Origin: an uncultured Clostridia bacterium
GTDB taxonomy: Bacteria; Bacillota; Clostridia; Oscillospirales; Oscillospiraceae
Reading direction: 5' to 3'
Length of the DNA: 64,000 nucleotides
Assembly: GCA_947644595.1 (NCBI GenBank)
Contig: CANSAE010000004.1
Location: 124,001-188,000, forward strand
Below are positions 36,212 to 44,795 of this stretch, in pieces (the first letter of the stretch is position 1; each line of letters starts with the position of its first letter). Below the pieces are notes generated by a model, which was not told the DNA's origin, made no database searches, and saw only the letters and a program-made list of their open reading frames with translations. The position numbers were made by a program, and so were the translations under genes.

Positions 36212-36382
36212 TTAGTTAACAACGGGGATCGCTTCGGTCCCCATTGTCATATCCTTAGTGCGCGCCCCCGCATCCTCGATGTAAAGCCCAACGAAGTGGG
36301 TTTGCATCGAAAAGGAGGAATCGCGGAACGTACGAGTTACCGCGCTTGCTCGGTGACGAGGGAGTGCAGCGCATTCCGACGT

Positions 36383-36457
36383 AGGGGTGTAGCCAAGCGG
36401 TAAGGCAAGGGACTTTGACTCCCTCATTCGCTGGTTCGAGTCCAGCCATCCCTGCCA
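36383..36457 (+). tRNA. tRNA-Gln (TTG)
   Basis: Acceptor AGGGGTG with CATCCCT, discriminator G, encoded CCA. Loop CTTTGAC, anticodon TTG. The 171 bases before it hold a short hairpin (GGGGA and TCCCC around 36224-36242) and no gene. Confidence 0.96.
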
Positions 36458-36731
36458 CGTCGGAAGTTCCGCTTATGACTCCGCAACGGCCTTGCGGCCA
36501 TTTCTCCGTCAACGCAGAACTTCCTCCTTATCAAATCGAATCCGCTGCGCTGGGCTTCGATTTGAGTGTTTGCGAAGGCTTCGCTTTCGCTTGACCTTTT
36601 GATTGTTCGCTACGTTTTCTCCTAAAACACCAAAACGAAGCCCAACTTGACCCGTCAGATTCCGCCTGCGGAATTTGCATGAAAGCGGGTTCGGTTTGGA
36701 AAAGAATGAATCGCGCAGCGTATTCCGCCGT
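36458..36731 (+). other. Spacer between tRNA-Gln and tRNA-Lys
   Basis: A 274-base gene-free spacer. It begins CGTCGGAA, also found after the tRNA-Arg at 43741. It contains CTGCGCTGGGCTTCG (around 36546), close to TTGCGCTGGGCTTCG at 43850. This looks like a repeated tRNA-associated spacer rather than a gene. Confidence 0.5.
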
Positions 36732-36807
36732 GCCCCAGTAGCTCAGTAGGCAGAGCACCTGCCTTTTAAGCAGGGTGTCCGGGGTTCGAATCCCCGCTGG
36801 AGCACCA
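36732..36807 (+). tRNA. tRNA-Lys (TTT)
   Basis: Acceptor GCCCCAG with CTGGAGC; position 3-70 is a C-A mismatch. Discriminator A, encoded CCA. Loop CTTTTAA, anticodon TTT. T arm CGGGGTTCGAATCCCCG. Confidence 0.95.
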
Positions 36808-36811
36808 AATA

Positions 36812-36845
36812 GAAGCCCCCATCCGTTGGATGGGGGCTTTTATTT
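36812..36845 (+). terminator. Terminator of the tRNA cluster
   Basis: AAGCCCCCATCC pairs with GGATGGGGGCTT around GTT, followed by TTATTT. Confidence 0.9.
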
Positions 36846-36891
36846 GGAATCTGACCTTTGACGGGCCGATATTTTTTCCACAGTCCCGTTC

Positions 36892-36920
36892 TTGACAAAT
36901 CCGGGATTTTGCACAATAAT
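36892..36920 (+). promoter_or_regulatory. Promoter giving a leaderless glycosyltransferase mRNA
   Basis: TTGACA (36892-36897), 17-base spacer, AATAAT (36915-36920). Only 6 bases separate the -10 from the ATG at 36927, so the transcript should start at or near the A of the start codon. Confidence 0.65.
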
Positions 36921-36926
36921 ATCTTC

Positions 36927-38228
36927 ATGAAAAAAGGAACGATCATCATTTCCACCGGCGGAGTGCTTGCTTTGGCCGGTTTGTTTATACATTGGTGGGT
37001 CTCCTCTCCCGGTATCTCTCCGCTTGGGCGCATCGCCGCCGTTTTCAGTGCGGCGCTGTTTGGGGCGGTATGTTTGCGCTTTGTGCCTGGGTGGATGGCG
37101 TTTTGGTCGGAAGCAGACGCTGCACCGGGTGCTCCGGAGGAAGAACCCAACCATATGCTGCCGAAGCTGTTTTTCGCCTTCCTTCTGTTTGACCTGTGCA
37201 TCCTGCTGGTGGCCGGAATCCTGCGGCGGCTGTGGGGCTACACGGACGGCCTTGCCTTCTGGACCTGCACGGACAGCCAGCATTATTTGGATATCGCCCG
37301 GGATTGGTACCTGTCGGAAGGCGAATGGGACCGGCTGGTGCAGCTGGTGTTCCTGCCGGGATATCCTGTCGCGGTGCGGCTAGCGCAGTTCGCAGTCCCG
37401 GACACACTGGCCGCCGGGCTGACCGTCTCTGCTCTGTGCTTCGCGGGGGCGGGGTGTGTGTTTTACCGGCTGGTGCGTTTGGATATGCCCCATGAGGAGG
37501 CACTGCGGGTATTGAAATACCTGTGTCTCCTTCCCGGGGCCTTCTTTTTCCCGGCGCCGATGAGTGAAAGCCTGTTTTTGTTGCTGTGCGTGAGTTGTTT
37601 GTACTGTGCTCGGAAGGGGCACTGGCTCCTTGCGGGAATTTTGGGCGGACTGGCTGCTTTTACACGGTCCCTGGGCTTGATGCTTGTGGTCCCGCTGTTT
37701 TTCCTGTGGGTCCATAACCGCAAACGCCTGTCTCTCCGCCGGTTGGCGGCTGTCCTGATGGTCCCCTTGGGATTTGCGGCCTATTGCTTCATCAATAATC
37801 AAGTCTCCGGAAACCCGTTTCAATTTATGGAATATCAAAGTGTCCACTGGGGGCAGCAATTGGGATGGTTTTGGAACACAGCCGCTTATCAGACGGAATG
37901 GGCGATGCGCACCCTTGGTACGCCGGATTTCTGGGGACTGTGGCTGCCCAATTTGCTGTATGGATTCGGTTCCCTGATTTTGATGCTGTTTGCAGTGAAA
38001 CGCTTGCGGGTGGAATACAGCGCATGGTTCCTGGCCTACTACTTTATCGCCGTGGGGGCTACCTGGCTGCTGAGTGCGCCCAGGTATCTCATCGCCATGC
38101 CTGCCGTGTCCATGGCAATGGCGGCAGTGACCCAAAACCGCCGGGCGGATGCTGTGCTGACGGTCCTTTGCGGTATTTTTTCAATTTTGTATTTCTGCGC
38201 TTTTTTGCTGCGCTGGCAAGTGTGGTAA
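36927..38228 (+). CDS. Polytopic membrane glycosyltransferase (PIG-V/GT39-like)
   Basis: 433 residues with about ten to eleven membrane helices. The first loop carries DSQHYLDIARDWYL, the acidic-His pattern (here TDSQHY) typical of lipid-linked-sugar-using GT-C enzymes of the PIG-V type. Further on: LPGAFFFPAPMSESLFLLLCVSCLY and SAPRYLIAMPAVSMAMA, both as in bacterial mannosyltransferase-annotated proteins. It would add a sugar from a polyprenyl donor at the outer membrane face; donor and acceptor are unknown. The start at 36927 has no Shine-Dalgarno and lies at the predicted transcription start; an in-frame ATG at 36858 lies upstream of that promoter. Confidence 0.75.
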   Translation: MKKGTIIISTGGVLALAGLFIHWWVSSPGISPLGRIAAVFSAALFGAVCLRFVPGWMAFWSEADAAPGAPEEEPNHMLPKLFFAFLLFDLCILLVAGILRRLWGYTDGLAFWTCTDSQHYLDIARDWYLSEGEWDRLVQLVFLPGYPVAVRLAQFAVPDTLAAGLTVSALCFAGAGCVFYRLVRLDMPHEEALRVLKYLCLLPGAFFFPAPMSESLFLLLCVSCLYCARKGHWLLAGILGGLAAFTRSLGLMLVVPLFFLWVHNRKRLSLRRLAAVLMVPLGFAAYCFINNQVSGNPFQFMEYQSVHWGQQLGWFWNTAAYQTEWAMRTLGTPDFWGLWLPNLLYGFGSLILMLFAVKRLRVEYSAWFLAYYFIAVGATWLLSAPRYLIAMPAVSMAMAAVTQNRRADAVLTVLCGIFSILYFCAFLLRWQVW

Positions 38229-38330
38229 AACCGTTCCCTCTCCGTTTTGATGGGATATTTTGGACATTGCTCCGGGACTGACTGCGACATATTTCCCGCC
38301 CCATGGCGCATACTATGGAGTGGTGATTTT

Positions 38331-38798
38331 ATGAAAAAACAACGGTTTGGGCCGTATGCCGGATTCTTGCTCCTGACCGCCGCTGCCGGAGGGCTGGGCG
38401 CTTTGATCGTAAACGCCGGGATGCCGGCATATCAAATGCTGGAAAAGCCTTGCTTTACACCGCCGGACATTGTATTTCCCATTGCGTGGAGCATCCTTTA
38501 CCTCCTGATGGCCGTGGGCGCGGCACGGGTCTGGAATACCCGGGCCAGACATCGGGACCGGGCCATTCGTCTGTTTTGCGTGCAGCTGGCCATGAATGTT
38601 TTATGGAATGTATGGTTTTTTACTCTCCAATGGTTCCTGTTCGCTTTTTTATGGCTCTTGGCTTTGATCGCAGTCATTTGGCTGATGATCCGCAGCTTTT
38701 CCCAGCTGGACGCGCCGGCCGGAAAACTGCAGGTGCCCTATTTGCTTTGGTGCTGCTTTGCCGCGGCACTCAATTTGGGCATTGCGCTCCTGAATTAA
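38331..38798 (+). CDS. tspO: TspO/MBR family protein
   Basis: 155 residues and five membrane helices. Family motifs: PCFTPPDIVFPIAWSILYLLMAVGAARVW (the WxPPxxxFxxxWxxLY region with F for W), AMNVLWNVWFFTLQWFLFAFLWL, and the C-terminal PYLLWCCFAAALNLGIALLN. TspO proteins bind porphyrins and related ligands and are linked to stress responses. The start is the ATG at 38331 with GGAGTGGTG upstream; longer frames lack support. A terminator follows at 38812. Confidence 0.93.
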   Translation: MKKQRFGPYAGFLLLTAAAGGLGALIVNAGMPAYQMLEKPCFTPPDIVFPIAWSILYLLMAVGAARVWNTRARHRDRAIRLFCVQLAMNVLWNVWFFTLQWFLFAFLWLLALIAVIWLMIRSFSQLDAPAGKLQVPYLLWCCFAAALNLGIALLN

Positions 38799-38811
38799 AT
38801 ACGGCTTTCAC

Positions 38812-38845
38812 GGTCCGTTGGCGAAATGTCGGCGGACCGTATTTT
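38812..38845 (+). terminator. tspO terminator
   Basis: ACGGTCCG and CGGACCGT pair around a loop of about 15 bases, followed by ATTTTGTT. From here to 39094 there is only the tctC promoter and leader. Confidence 0.7.
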
Positions 38846-38933
38846 GTTAAAAAATTTTTCATACTATTTGGTCATTTTGTATATGTAGATTGTTGCATCT
38901 TGCGTATATCAGGATGAAATCACCAAAATAAGG

Positions 38934-38962
38934 TTGACAGGATCGTCACAATGGTGTATCTT
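38934..38962 (+). promoter_or_regulatory. Promoter of the tct operon
   Basis: TTGACA (38934-38939), 17-base spacer, TATCTT (38957-38962). The leader to tctC is about 125 nt. Confidence 0.65.
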
Positions 38963-39094
38963 CTTAGATATAAAGCTGTGAAATTTTTCCTGCAAGACTT
39001 ATCAATGGGGCTCCTCGTTGCAGGTCCGACAGAGTTCACAGCGAAACAATCATATGCTGCGGCACTTCCGCAGCTGACATAGGAGGATATGAAA

Positions 39095-40102
39095 ATGAAG
39101 AAATTCCTTGCGCTCCTGCTGGCCCTTGCCATGCTGTTCACGCTGGCGGCCTGCACCAAGACCGAGACCAAAGACCCCGACGACGATCAGGGTGAAGAGA
39201 ACAACAATCAGACTGAAGGCTGGGTCCCCACGGAGCCCATCAACGTCATCGTGGCTTATAAGGCCGGTTCCGGCACGGACACCACCGCCCGTCTGCTGGT
39301 GCAGGGCACCTATGCCAGCAAGTACTTCAACGATCAGACCTTCGTGGTGGATAACCAAGAAGCCGGCGCCGGCACTGTGGGCTGGCAGGCTCTGGCCGAT
39401 GCCGATCCCGACGGCTACACCATCGGTTTTGTGAATCTGCCCAACTTCTCCACCTCCATCACCGACGGCAATGTGGACTACACGGTGGACAGCTTCGCGC
39501 CCATCTGCAACCACGTTACCGAGACTTCCCTGGTGCTGGTGGCCGCCAATGACGACCGCTTCAACACCCTGGAGGACCTGGTGAATTATGGTAAGGAAAA
39601 TCCCGGCAAGCTGATGGCTTCCACCAACGGCGACCACAACTCCAACCACATCGGCGCGCAGATGTTCGCCAACTCCGCCGAGTTTACTTACACTGCCATC
39701 CCCTACGGCGGCACCGCCGACCAGCTGCTGGCTCTGCGGCAGAATGAGGCCGACTTCTCCGTGGCTAAGGTTGCAGATATCGCATCCTGCGCCAGCGAAG
39801 TGAAGGTGCTGGGCGTGTTCAACACCGAGCGCATCGCTGAGTATCCCGACGTCCCCACCCTGGGTGAACTGGGCTACTACGACCAGTGGCTGGGTTCTTC
39901 CCGCTGCATCGTGGCCCCCGCCGGCACGCCTCAGGAGATTATTGACTACTACGAGAACGCTTTCCAGCAGCTCATGGCTGACCCCGACTATCTGGAAGCC
40001 GCTTCCAGCATCACCACTGATTTCAAGAATGCTGCCGATACCGGCGCACTCATCAAGTCTCAGCAGACCTATGCTGAGGGCCTGGCCGACATTTGGGGCT
40101 GA
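39095..40102 (+). CDS. tctC: Tripartite tricarboxylate transporter substrate-binding lipoprotein
   Basis: About 335 residues. Lipoprotein signal MKKFLALLLALAMLFTLAAC, then an acidic linker. Family motifs: INVIVAYKAGSGTDTTARLLVQ (PxGGxxD-like loop), VVDNQEAGAGTVGWQALADADPDGYTIGF, VAANDDRFNTLEDLVNYGKENPGKL, GGTADQLLALRQNEADFSV. It captures carboxylates outside the cell and hands them to TctAB. Of two ATGs (39089, 39095) the second is 8 bases from AGGAGG. A hairpin terminator separates it from tctB. Confidence 0.95.
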   Translation: MKKFLALLLALAMLFTLAACTKTETKDPDDDQGEENNNQTEGWVPTEPINVIVAYKAGSGTDTTARLLVQGTYASKYFNDQTFVVDNQEAGAGTVGWQALADADPDGYTIGFVNLPNFSTSITDGNVDYTVDSFAPICNHVTETSLVLVAANDDRFNTLEDLVNYGKENPGKLMASTNGDHNSNHIGAQMFANSAEFTYTAIPYGGTADQLLALRQNEADFSVAKVADIASCASEVKVLGVFNTERIAEYPDVPTLGELGYYDQWLGSSRCIVAPAGTPQEIIDYYENAFQQLMADPDYLEAASSITTDFKNAADTGALIKSQQTYAEGLADIWG

Positions 40103-40138
40103 GCCCAGTGACCTCCGCGTTCTGAGCGCGGTATGACG

Positions 40139-40176
40139 CGGAGGGGATTTCGCTTTGAAATCCCCTCCGTTTTTTG
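40139..40176 (+). terminator. Intra-operon terminator between tctC and tctB
   Basis: CGGAGGGGATTTC pairs with GAAATCCCCTCCG around GCTTT, followed by six Ts. Partial read-through would leave more binding protein than membrane subunits. Confidence 0.85.
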
Positions 40177-40200
40177 AATTGAGAAAGGAGGGATCCGCCT

Positions 40201-40674
40201 GTGAAAATGAAAAAGTCCGATTTGATCGTGGTCATCTTAATGTATGTGGTCTGCGGATTTTTCGGTGTACTGACCACAGGCCTGAAGCCGGAAGCCCAAA
40301 CCTATCCCTGGTTCGTCATCTGCATTTTGTTTGTGCTGACCACCCTGTACGTCATCAAAATGGCCGTTGCCGCCAAAAAACACGGTGTGGAATCCGGGTT
40401 CAATGAAATCTTTGAGGGCTTTTTGCCCAAGCAATTCTGGCCCATCGTGGTCATGACCGTTTTGTATGTGATCGTGATGTATTACATGGGCTTTTACGTG
40501 GCAACGGTATTGTATCTCGTTGGCACGCTTTTGTACTTGAAAATACCAAAATGGCAGATCCTCATTATTCTGGTGGTCATGTTCTGTTTGACCTACGGCG
40601 CGTTTACCCTGTTTTTGAAGGTGAAGCTGCCCCAGGGTGTTTGGATGAAGGCTCTGCTGAAACTGCTGAAATAA
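40201..40674 (+). CDS. tctB: Tripartite tricarboxylate transporter small membrane subunit
   Basis: 157 residues with four membrane helices (SDLIVVILMYVVCGFFGVL, YPWFVICILFVLTTLYVI, FWPIVVMTVLYVIVMYYMGFYVATVLYLV, WQILIILVVMFCLTYGAFTLFL). YVATVLYLVGTLLYLKIPKW is a good TctB match. The start is GTG at 40201, 9 bases from AGGAGG; an ATG 6 bases further is an alternative. It lies 15 bases before tctA. Confidence 0.92.
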   Translation: MKMKKSDLIVVILMYVVCGFFGVLTTGLKPEAQTYPWFVICILFVLTTLYVIKMAVAAKKHGVESGFNEIFEGFLPKQFWPIVVMTVLYVIVMYYMGFYVATVLYLVGTLLYLKIPKWQILIILVVMFCLTYGAFTLFLKVKLPQGVWMKALLKLLK

Positions 40675-40689
40675 AAGGAGGCGAACATC

Positions 40690-42264
40690 ATGTTAGAAAC
40701 TTTGGGATTGATGGGCGCCGGCTTCCTTCACGCGCTGACTCCCATCAACATTCTCGCCATGGCCGCTTCTACTGCCATCGGCATCATCATCGGCTGTCTG
40801 CCGGGCTTATCCGCCGCTATGGGTGTAGCTCTGCTGCTGCCTATGACCTTTACCATGTCTGCCGATACCGGTCTGATCGTGCTAGGCGGCATCTACTGCG
40901 GCGCCATCTTCGGCGGGTCTATTTCCGCTATTTTGATCCATACCCCGGGTACGCCGGCTTCCGCCGCCACCGCCATTGAGGGGTACCAAATGACCCTGAA
41001 GGGACAGGCGGGGCGGGCGCTGGCCACAGCCTGCTATGCCTCGTTCTGGGGCGGGCTTTTAAGCTGTATCTCCCTGTATTTCTTTGCGCCCCTGCTGGCG
41101 CAGCTTGCCATGCAGTTCAAGTCCCCGGAGTACTTCTGGCTGTCTTTGTTCGGATTGACCATCATTGCGGGCGTATCCAGCAAGTCCCTGCTCAAGGGTC
41201 TGATGTCCGGTGCTTTGGGTCTGGTGCTGTCTACCATCGGCGCGGACCCGCTGGCGGGCGTGCCCCGGTTCATGTTCGGGCAGAATTCCCTGTACGAGGG
41301 CATCAACACCACCTGCGCGCTGATCGGCCTGTTTTCCATGTCCCAGGCCCTGATTCTGGCGGAAACTGCCATTAAGCAGCGGGCCAAGGCCGCTAAGGTC
41401 AAGGATAAGCTCATGATCGGCAGGGAGGACATCAAACGTATCACCCCTACCATCCTGCGCAGCTGGATCATCGGCAATGTGATCGGCATTCTGCCCGGCG
41501 CGGGGGCTTCCATCGCCTGCTTTATGGGCTATAACTCCGCCCAGCAGTTCTCCAAACACAAGGAAGAATTCGGACACGGCGCCATTGAGGGCGTGGCCGG
41601 CTCCGAGGCGGCCAACAACGCTGTCACCGGCGGTTCCCTCATTCCCATGCTCACTTTGGGCATTCCCGGTGAATCTGTGACCGCTGTGCTGATGGGCGGC
41701 CTCATCATCCAGGGTCTGACCCCCGGCCCCGACCTGTTCGTGGGCGAGACCGCTAAGATGACTTATACCTTCTTCGCCGGCTTCGTGCTCATTCAGTTCT
41801 TTATGCTGGCCATCGGCCTCATCGGCTGCAAGGGTTTCGCAAAAATTTCCCGGTTGTCGGACGCCATTCTGATCCCCTGCATCGTGGTGCTGTGCGTGGT
41901 GGGCTCCTATGCCATCCGCAAGAACATGATCGACGTCATTGTGATGATGATTTTCGGCGGTTTGGGCTATTTCATGCGGAAATTCGATCTCAACACCGCG
42001 GCGGTGGTGCTGGCCCTCATCCTCGGCCCCATCGGTGAACGGGGACTGCGGCGCAGTCTGCTGCTGTCCGGCGGCGATATCAGTATTTTGTTCTCCAGCG
42101 TGATCTGCTGGGTACTCATCGCCCTGTGTGTGTTCGGCATCCTCTCCCCCATCCTGATGAACAAGATGGAGGCCCGGAGTATCGCCAAGGCCGGCGGTGA
42201 TATGGATGCTGATGAAATGTTTACAGAAGACCATGTGGACTACGACAGCGACCATATTGAGTAA
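40690..42264 (+). CDS. tctA: Tripartite tricarboxylate transporter large membrane subunit
   Basis: 524 residues, about 11-12 membrane helices. Signatures: GIIIGCLPGLSAAMGVALLLPMTF, the loop GGSISAILIHTPGTPASAATAIEGYQM, its repeat in the second half GSEAANNAVTGGSLIPMLTLGIPGESVTAVLMGGLIIQGLTPGPDLF, and IGLIGCKGFAKI. The two related halves carry the substrate path. It uses the ion gradient to take up carboxylates with TctB and TctC. Confidence 0.96.
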   Translation: MLETLGLMGAGFLHALTPINILAMAASTAIGIIIGCLPGLSAAMGVALLLPMTFTMSADTGLIVLGGIYCGAIFGGSISAILIHTPGTPASAATAIEGYQMTLKGQAGRALATACYASFWGGLLSCISLYFFAPLLAQLAMQFKSPEYFWLSLFGLTIIAGVSSKSLLKGLMSGALGLVLSTIGADPLAGVPRFMFGQNSLYEGINTTCALIGLFSMSQALILAETAIKQRAKAAKVKDKLMIGREDIKRITPTILRSWIIGNVIGILPGAGASIACFMGYNSAQQFSKHKEEFGHGAIEGVAGSEAANNAVTGGSLIPMLTLGIPGESVTAVLMGGLIIQGLTPGPDLFVGETAKMTYTFFAGFVLIQFFMLAIGLIGCKGFAKISRLSDAILIPCIVVLCVVGSYAIRKNMIDVIVMMIFGGLGYFMRKFDLNTAAVVLALILGPIGERGLRRSLLLSGGDISILFSSVICWVLIALCVFGILSPILMNKMEARSIAKAGGDMDADEMFTEDHVDYDSDHIE

Positions 42265-42298
42265 CGCAAGTTCGGGATCATAAAGAGGAGGGAGCAGC

Positions 42299-42649
42299 GT
42301 GAATCGCGTCGCAGCATCCTATTTGATGGACCTCATCGTGAATCTGATCATTTTGATCATCTTTATTGTTTTTGCGGTCAAGGACCATAAGCGGCTCATG
42401 TCCGACTGCCGGGAAAAGCCAAAAACCTACTTCATCTCCGGTATTTGCATGATTATTCTGGGCGCCCTGTGCGGCTTATTCCGAACGGATATCGCAGGAT
42501 TTTTCAGTTCTGTTTTTCAATCCAATCAATTTTGGCTGATAGCCCCTTTGAAAACGCCCGGTTTTGTTGTCGTGGTTGCGGTCATTCTGGTTGTCGTTGG
42601 GCTTGAGTATGTATTTTTGACTTACAGGCACATGAAACATAACCGCTGA
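42299..42649 (+). CDS. Small membrane protein, fourth gene of the tct operon
   Basis: 116 residues with three hydrophobic segments: LIVNLIILIIFIVFAV, YFISGICMIILGALCGLF and GFVVVVAVILVVVGLEYVFLTY. The start is GTG with AGGAGG 7 bases upstream, 34 bases after tctA. No family recognised. Its position before the operon terminator suggests an accessory role with the transporter, which is inference only. Confidence 0.65.
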   Translation: MNRVAASYLMDLIVNLIILIIFIVFAVKDHKRLMSDCREKPKTYFISGICMIILGALCGLFRTDIAGFFSSVFQSNQFWLIAPLKTPGFVVVVAVILVVVGLEYVFLTYRHMKHNR

Positions 42650-42657
42650 AAAGATTT

Positions 42658-42688
42658 AAAAAGCGCTTGCCGAACGGCAAGCGCTTTT
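42658..42688. terminator. Terminator at the end of the tct operon
   Basis: AAAAGCGCTTGCC pairs with GGCAAGCGCTTTT around GAAC. It also serves the converging hydrolase gene, whose stop lies 3 bases further. Confidence 0.9.
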
Positions 42689-42690
42689 GC

Positions 42691-43623
42691 TTATCTCATT
42701 TTCTTTTCCAGCCACTCCAGAACGTCCTGATACACTTCTTCTTTGTTCAGCTCGTTTAAAATCTCATGGCGGCCTTCCGGGTAGAGCTTCAAGGACACGT
42801 CCTTCAGGCCCCCGGAGAGAAACAACTGATAGGCCTTCATGACGCCCTTGCCCCGCTCCCCTACCGGGTCTGCCGCGCCGGAAATAAACAGTACCGGGAG
42901 CAGTTCCGGCATCCGGGCAACATTTTTCCGTCCAGTCACAAAGGCAATCCCCTTCATCATTTCGTACACCAGGCCCACGGTGGGGATCCCGCCGCACAAG
43001 GGGTCGGCGGTATAGGCATCCACAATGGCCTCATCCCGGCATAGCCAGTCGTTGGGGGTTCGGGTCTCTCCGAATCTCACGTTATAGGCGCCGAATATCA
43101 GGTTGTTCAGCTTTTCACTGCGGTGCCGGGGGCCATGGAGACGCATCTCCAGCTTGGCCGCAGATTTCCCCGCCAGGACCAGGGGCGCTGCCTGGTTTCC
43201 CGTGCCGCAGACGATGAGCCCATCCAGGTCCTTGCCGTTTAGGATGGAATAGGTACGTACCAGGAAACTACCCATGCTGTGACCGAACAGAAAGTGCGGA
43301 ATCTCCGGGAACTCCTCCTTTAGTTGCCGGTGGAGATGGTGAATATCTCCCACCACCATGCTCCATCCGTTGGATGCGCCGAAGTAGCCCAGCTCCGTTT
43401 CATCCCGCGCGGTCCGGCCATGGCCCAAGTGGTCATCTCCCACCGCCGCAAAGCCGTGCATTGCGAGGAATTTCATGAAATCGTCATACCGCTGGATGTA
43501 CTCCAACACACCGTGCTCAATTTGTACCACCCCCCGGGGTTGACCCTCCGGAAGCCATTTGCGTACGTAGATGTCATGTTCCCTGTCGCAGGAGGGAAAT
43601 ATATATTCTTGTAACTGCGGCAA
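42691..43623 (-). CDS. Alpha/beta hydrolase, lysophospholipase-like
   Basis: 310 residues of the Hydrolase_4 type. Oxyanion region VVQIEHGVLEYIQRYDDFMKFLAMHGFAAVGDDHLGHGRT, nucleophile elbow FLFGHSMGSFLVRTY with Ser116, acid in PVLFISGAADPVGERGKG and His in LYPEGRHEILNE. It probably hydrolyses a monoacyl lipid or ester in the cytosol. AGGAGCGG precedes the start. It converges on the tct operon and is divergent from the downstream tRNA-Arg. Confidence 0.93.
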   Translation of the reverse strand: MPQLQEYIFPSCDREHDIYVRKWLPEGQPRGVVQIEHGVLEYIQRYDDFMKFLAMHGFAAVGDDHLGHGRTARDETELGYFGASNGWSMVVGDIHHLHRQLKEEFPEIPHFLFGHSMGSFLVRTYSILNGKDLDGLIVCGTGNQAAPLVLAGKSAAKLEMRLHGPRHRSEKLNNLIFGAYNVRFGETRTPNDWLCRDEAIVDAYTADPLCGGIPTVGLVYEMMKGIAFVTGRKNVARMPELLPVLFISGAADPVGERGKGVMKAYQLFLSGGLKDVSLKLYPEGRHEILNELNKEEVYQDVLEWLEKKMR

Positions 43624-43699
43624 TTGGATCCGCTCCTTTCGTTTTTCTTCAGTTTAGCGAATTTCGGCAGGTTCGTCAAGTAAAGTATGCTGCAGGAGA

Positions 43700-43728
43700 T
43701 TGACAGCCGCAGATATTTGAGATAGAAT
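43700..43728 (+). promoter_or_regulatory. Promoter of tRNA-Arg(CCT)
   Basis: TTGACA (43700-43705), 17-base spacer, TAGAAT (43723-43728), 12 bases before the tRNA. Confidence 0.8.
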
Positions 43729-43740
43729 AGGAACGCATCC

Positions 43741-43816
43741 GCCCTGGTAGCATAGTGGATAATGCAGTCGCCTCCTAAGCGAAAGACCGGAGGTTCAAGT
43801 CCTCTCCAGGGTGCCA
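43741..43816 (+). tRNA. tRNA-Arg (CCT)
   Basis: Acceptor GCCCTGG with CCAGGGT, encoded CCA. Loop CTCCTAA, anticodon CCT. Followed by CGTCGGAA as after tRNA-Gln. Confidence 0.96.
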
Positions 43817-43897
43817 CGTCGGAACGGACTCCATTCCGAACCGAACCCGTTGCGCTGGGCTTCGGTTCAGAGGCTTTCGCAGGACTTTGTTCCAACA

Positions 43898-43934
43898 AAA
43901 AAGACAACGCCGTAGGCGTTGTCTTTTTTCTTTC
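43898..43934. terminator. Terminator between tRNA-Arg and the AIM24 gene
   Basis: AAAAAAGACAACGCC pairs with GGCGTTGTCTTTTTT around GTA. Symmetric; it serves both converging units. Confidence 0.92.
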
Positions 43935-43943
43935 TCCTCACTG

Positions 43944-44624
43944 TCAGCCAGAGGTGGGCAGGACAGAAGCGATGGCACCTGCAAAAGCGGACAGGGGCAT
44001 GGTCTGCAAAACCACACGGCCCGGGCCGGTGACGATGGTGTTGAACAGGCCCTCGCCGCCCAAGAGCTTATTTTTCAGACCCTTGACGGATTCAATCTCA
44101 ATAGAGCAGGTGGCATCCATCATGGCCAGGTTGCCGGTATCCACGATCAGCTTCTGGCCGGGGGCCAGGTCATATTCTACTGTGGAACCGTCAAACTCCA
44201 AAAATACCAGGCCGTTGCCCGAAATCTTCTGCATAATGAAGCCTTCGCCGCCGAAGAAGCCGGCGCCCACCTTTTTCTGGAAAAACACTGACAGGTTCAC
44301 GCCTTGCTCTGATGCAAGAAATGCGGATTTCTGCGCAATCACCGGCCGGTCCGGTGTGACCTCAAAGGCTCTGATTTGCCCGGGGAAGGAGGACGCAAAC
44401 GCGATCATACCGGGGCCGCCTTTCGCGGTATAGATGTTCTGGAACATGGATTCCCCGGAAAACATCCGCCCGAAGGCTTTTCCGATGCTGCCGCCGCCGG
44501 AGGTCTGCATCTCCATATTGGGACTCATCCACACCATGGAGCCTTTTTCCGTGATCATAGACTCGTTGGCTTCCAGATCGCAGATCACCACGGGCATGGG
44601 CTCGCCCTGAATATTGTACTTCAT
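43944..44624 (-). CDS. AIM24 family (TIGR00266-type) protein
   Basis: 226 residues of beta-rich AIM24 fold: MKYNIQGEPMPVVICDLEANESMITEKGSMVWMSPNMEMQTS, KAFGRMFSGESMFQNIYTAKGGPGMIAFASSFPG, GEGFIMQKISGNGLVFLEFDG and PGRVVLQTM. The bacterial family is widespread and of unclear function. It is cytosolic with no signal. I chose the ATG at 44624 with GAGAGGGAAAACA upstream over a 30-residue longer frame without a ribosome site. Confidence 0.9.
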   Translation of the reverse strand: MKYNIQGEPMPVVICDLEANESMITEKGSMVWMSPNMEMQTSGGGSIGKAFGRMFSGESMFQNIYTAKGGPGMIAFASSFPGQIRAFEVTPDRPVIAQKSAFLASEQGVNLSVFFQKKVGAGFFGGEGFIMQKISGNGLVFLEFDGSTVEYDLAPGQKLIVDTGNLAMMDATCSIEIESVKGLKNKLLGGEGLFNTIVTGPGRVVLQTMPLSAFAGAIASVLPTSG

Positions 44625-44739
44625 TGTTTTCCCTCTCTTTCCTAAAATGGATGCCCTTATGATACTCCTGCGCAACGGTCTCGTCAAGGATTTATCTAAA
44701 TCGCATTTCGACAAACCTCACTTCTCTTTTTTGTGAAAT

Positions 44740-44768
44740 TTGACATTTTCTGCGGAAAATGCTATGAT
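44740..44768 (+). promoter_or_regulatory. Promoter of the M23 hydrolase gene
   Basis: TTGACA (44740-44745), 17-base spacer, TATGAT (44763-44768), 27 bases before the ATG. Confidence 0.85.
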
Positions 44769-44795
44769 TATGTCAACGTCCCAAGGAGGCATATT

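Noticed and set aside
36858..36926. Upstream ATG at 36858 as the glycosyltransferase start
   Set aside because: It lies upstream of the predicted promoter, and the first membrane helix fits directly after the ATG at 36927.
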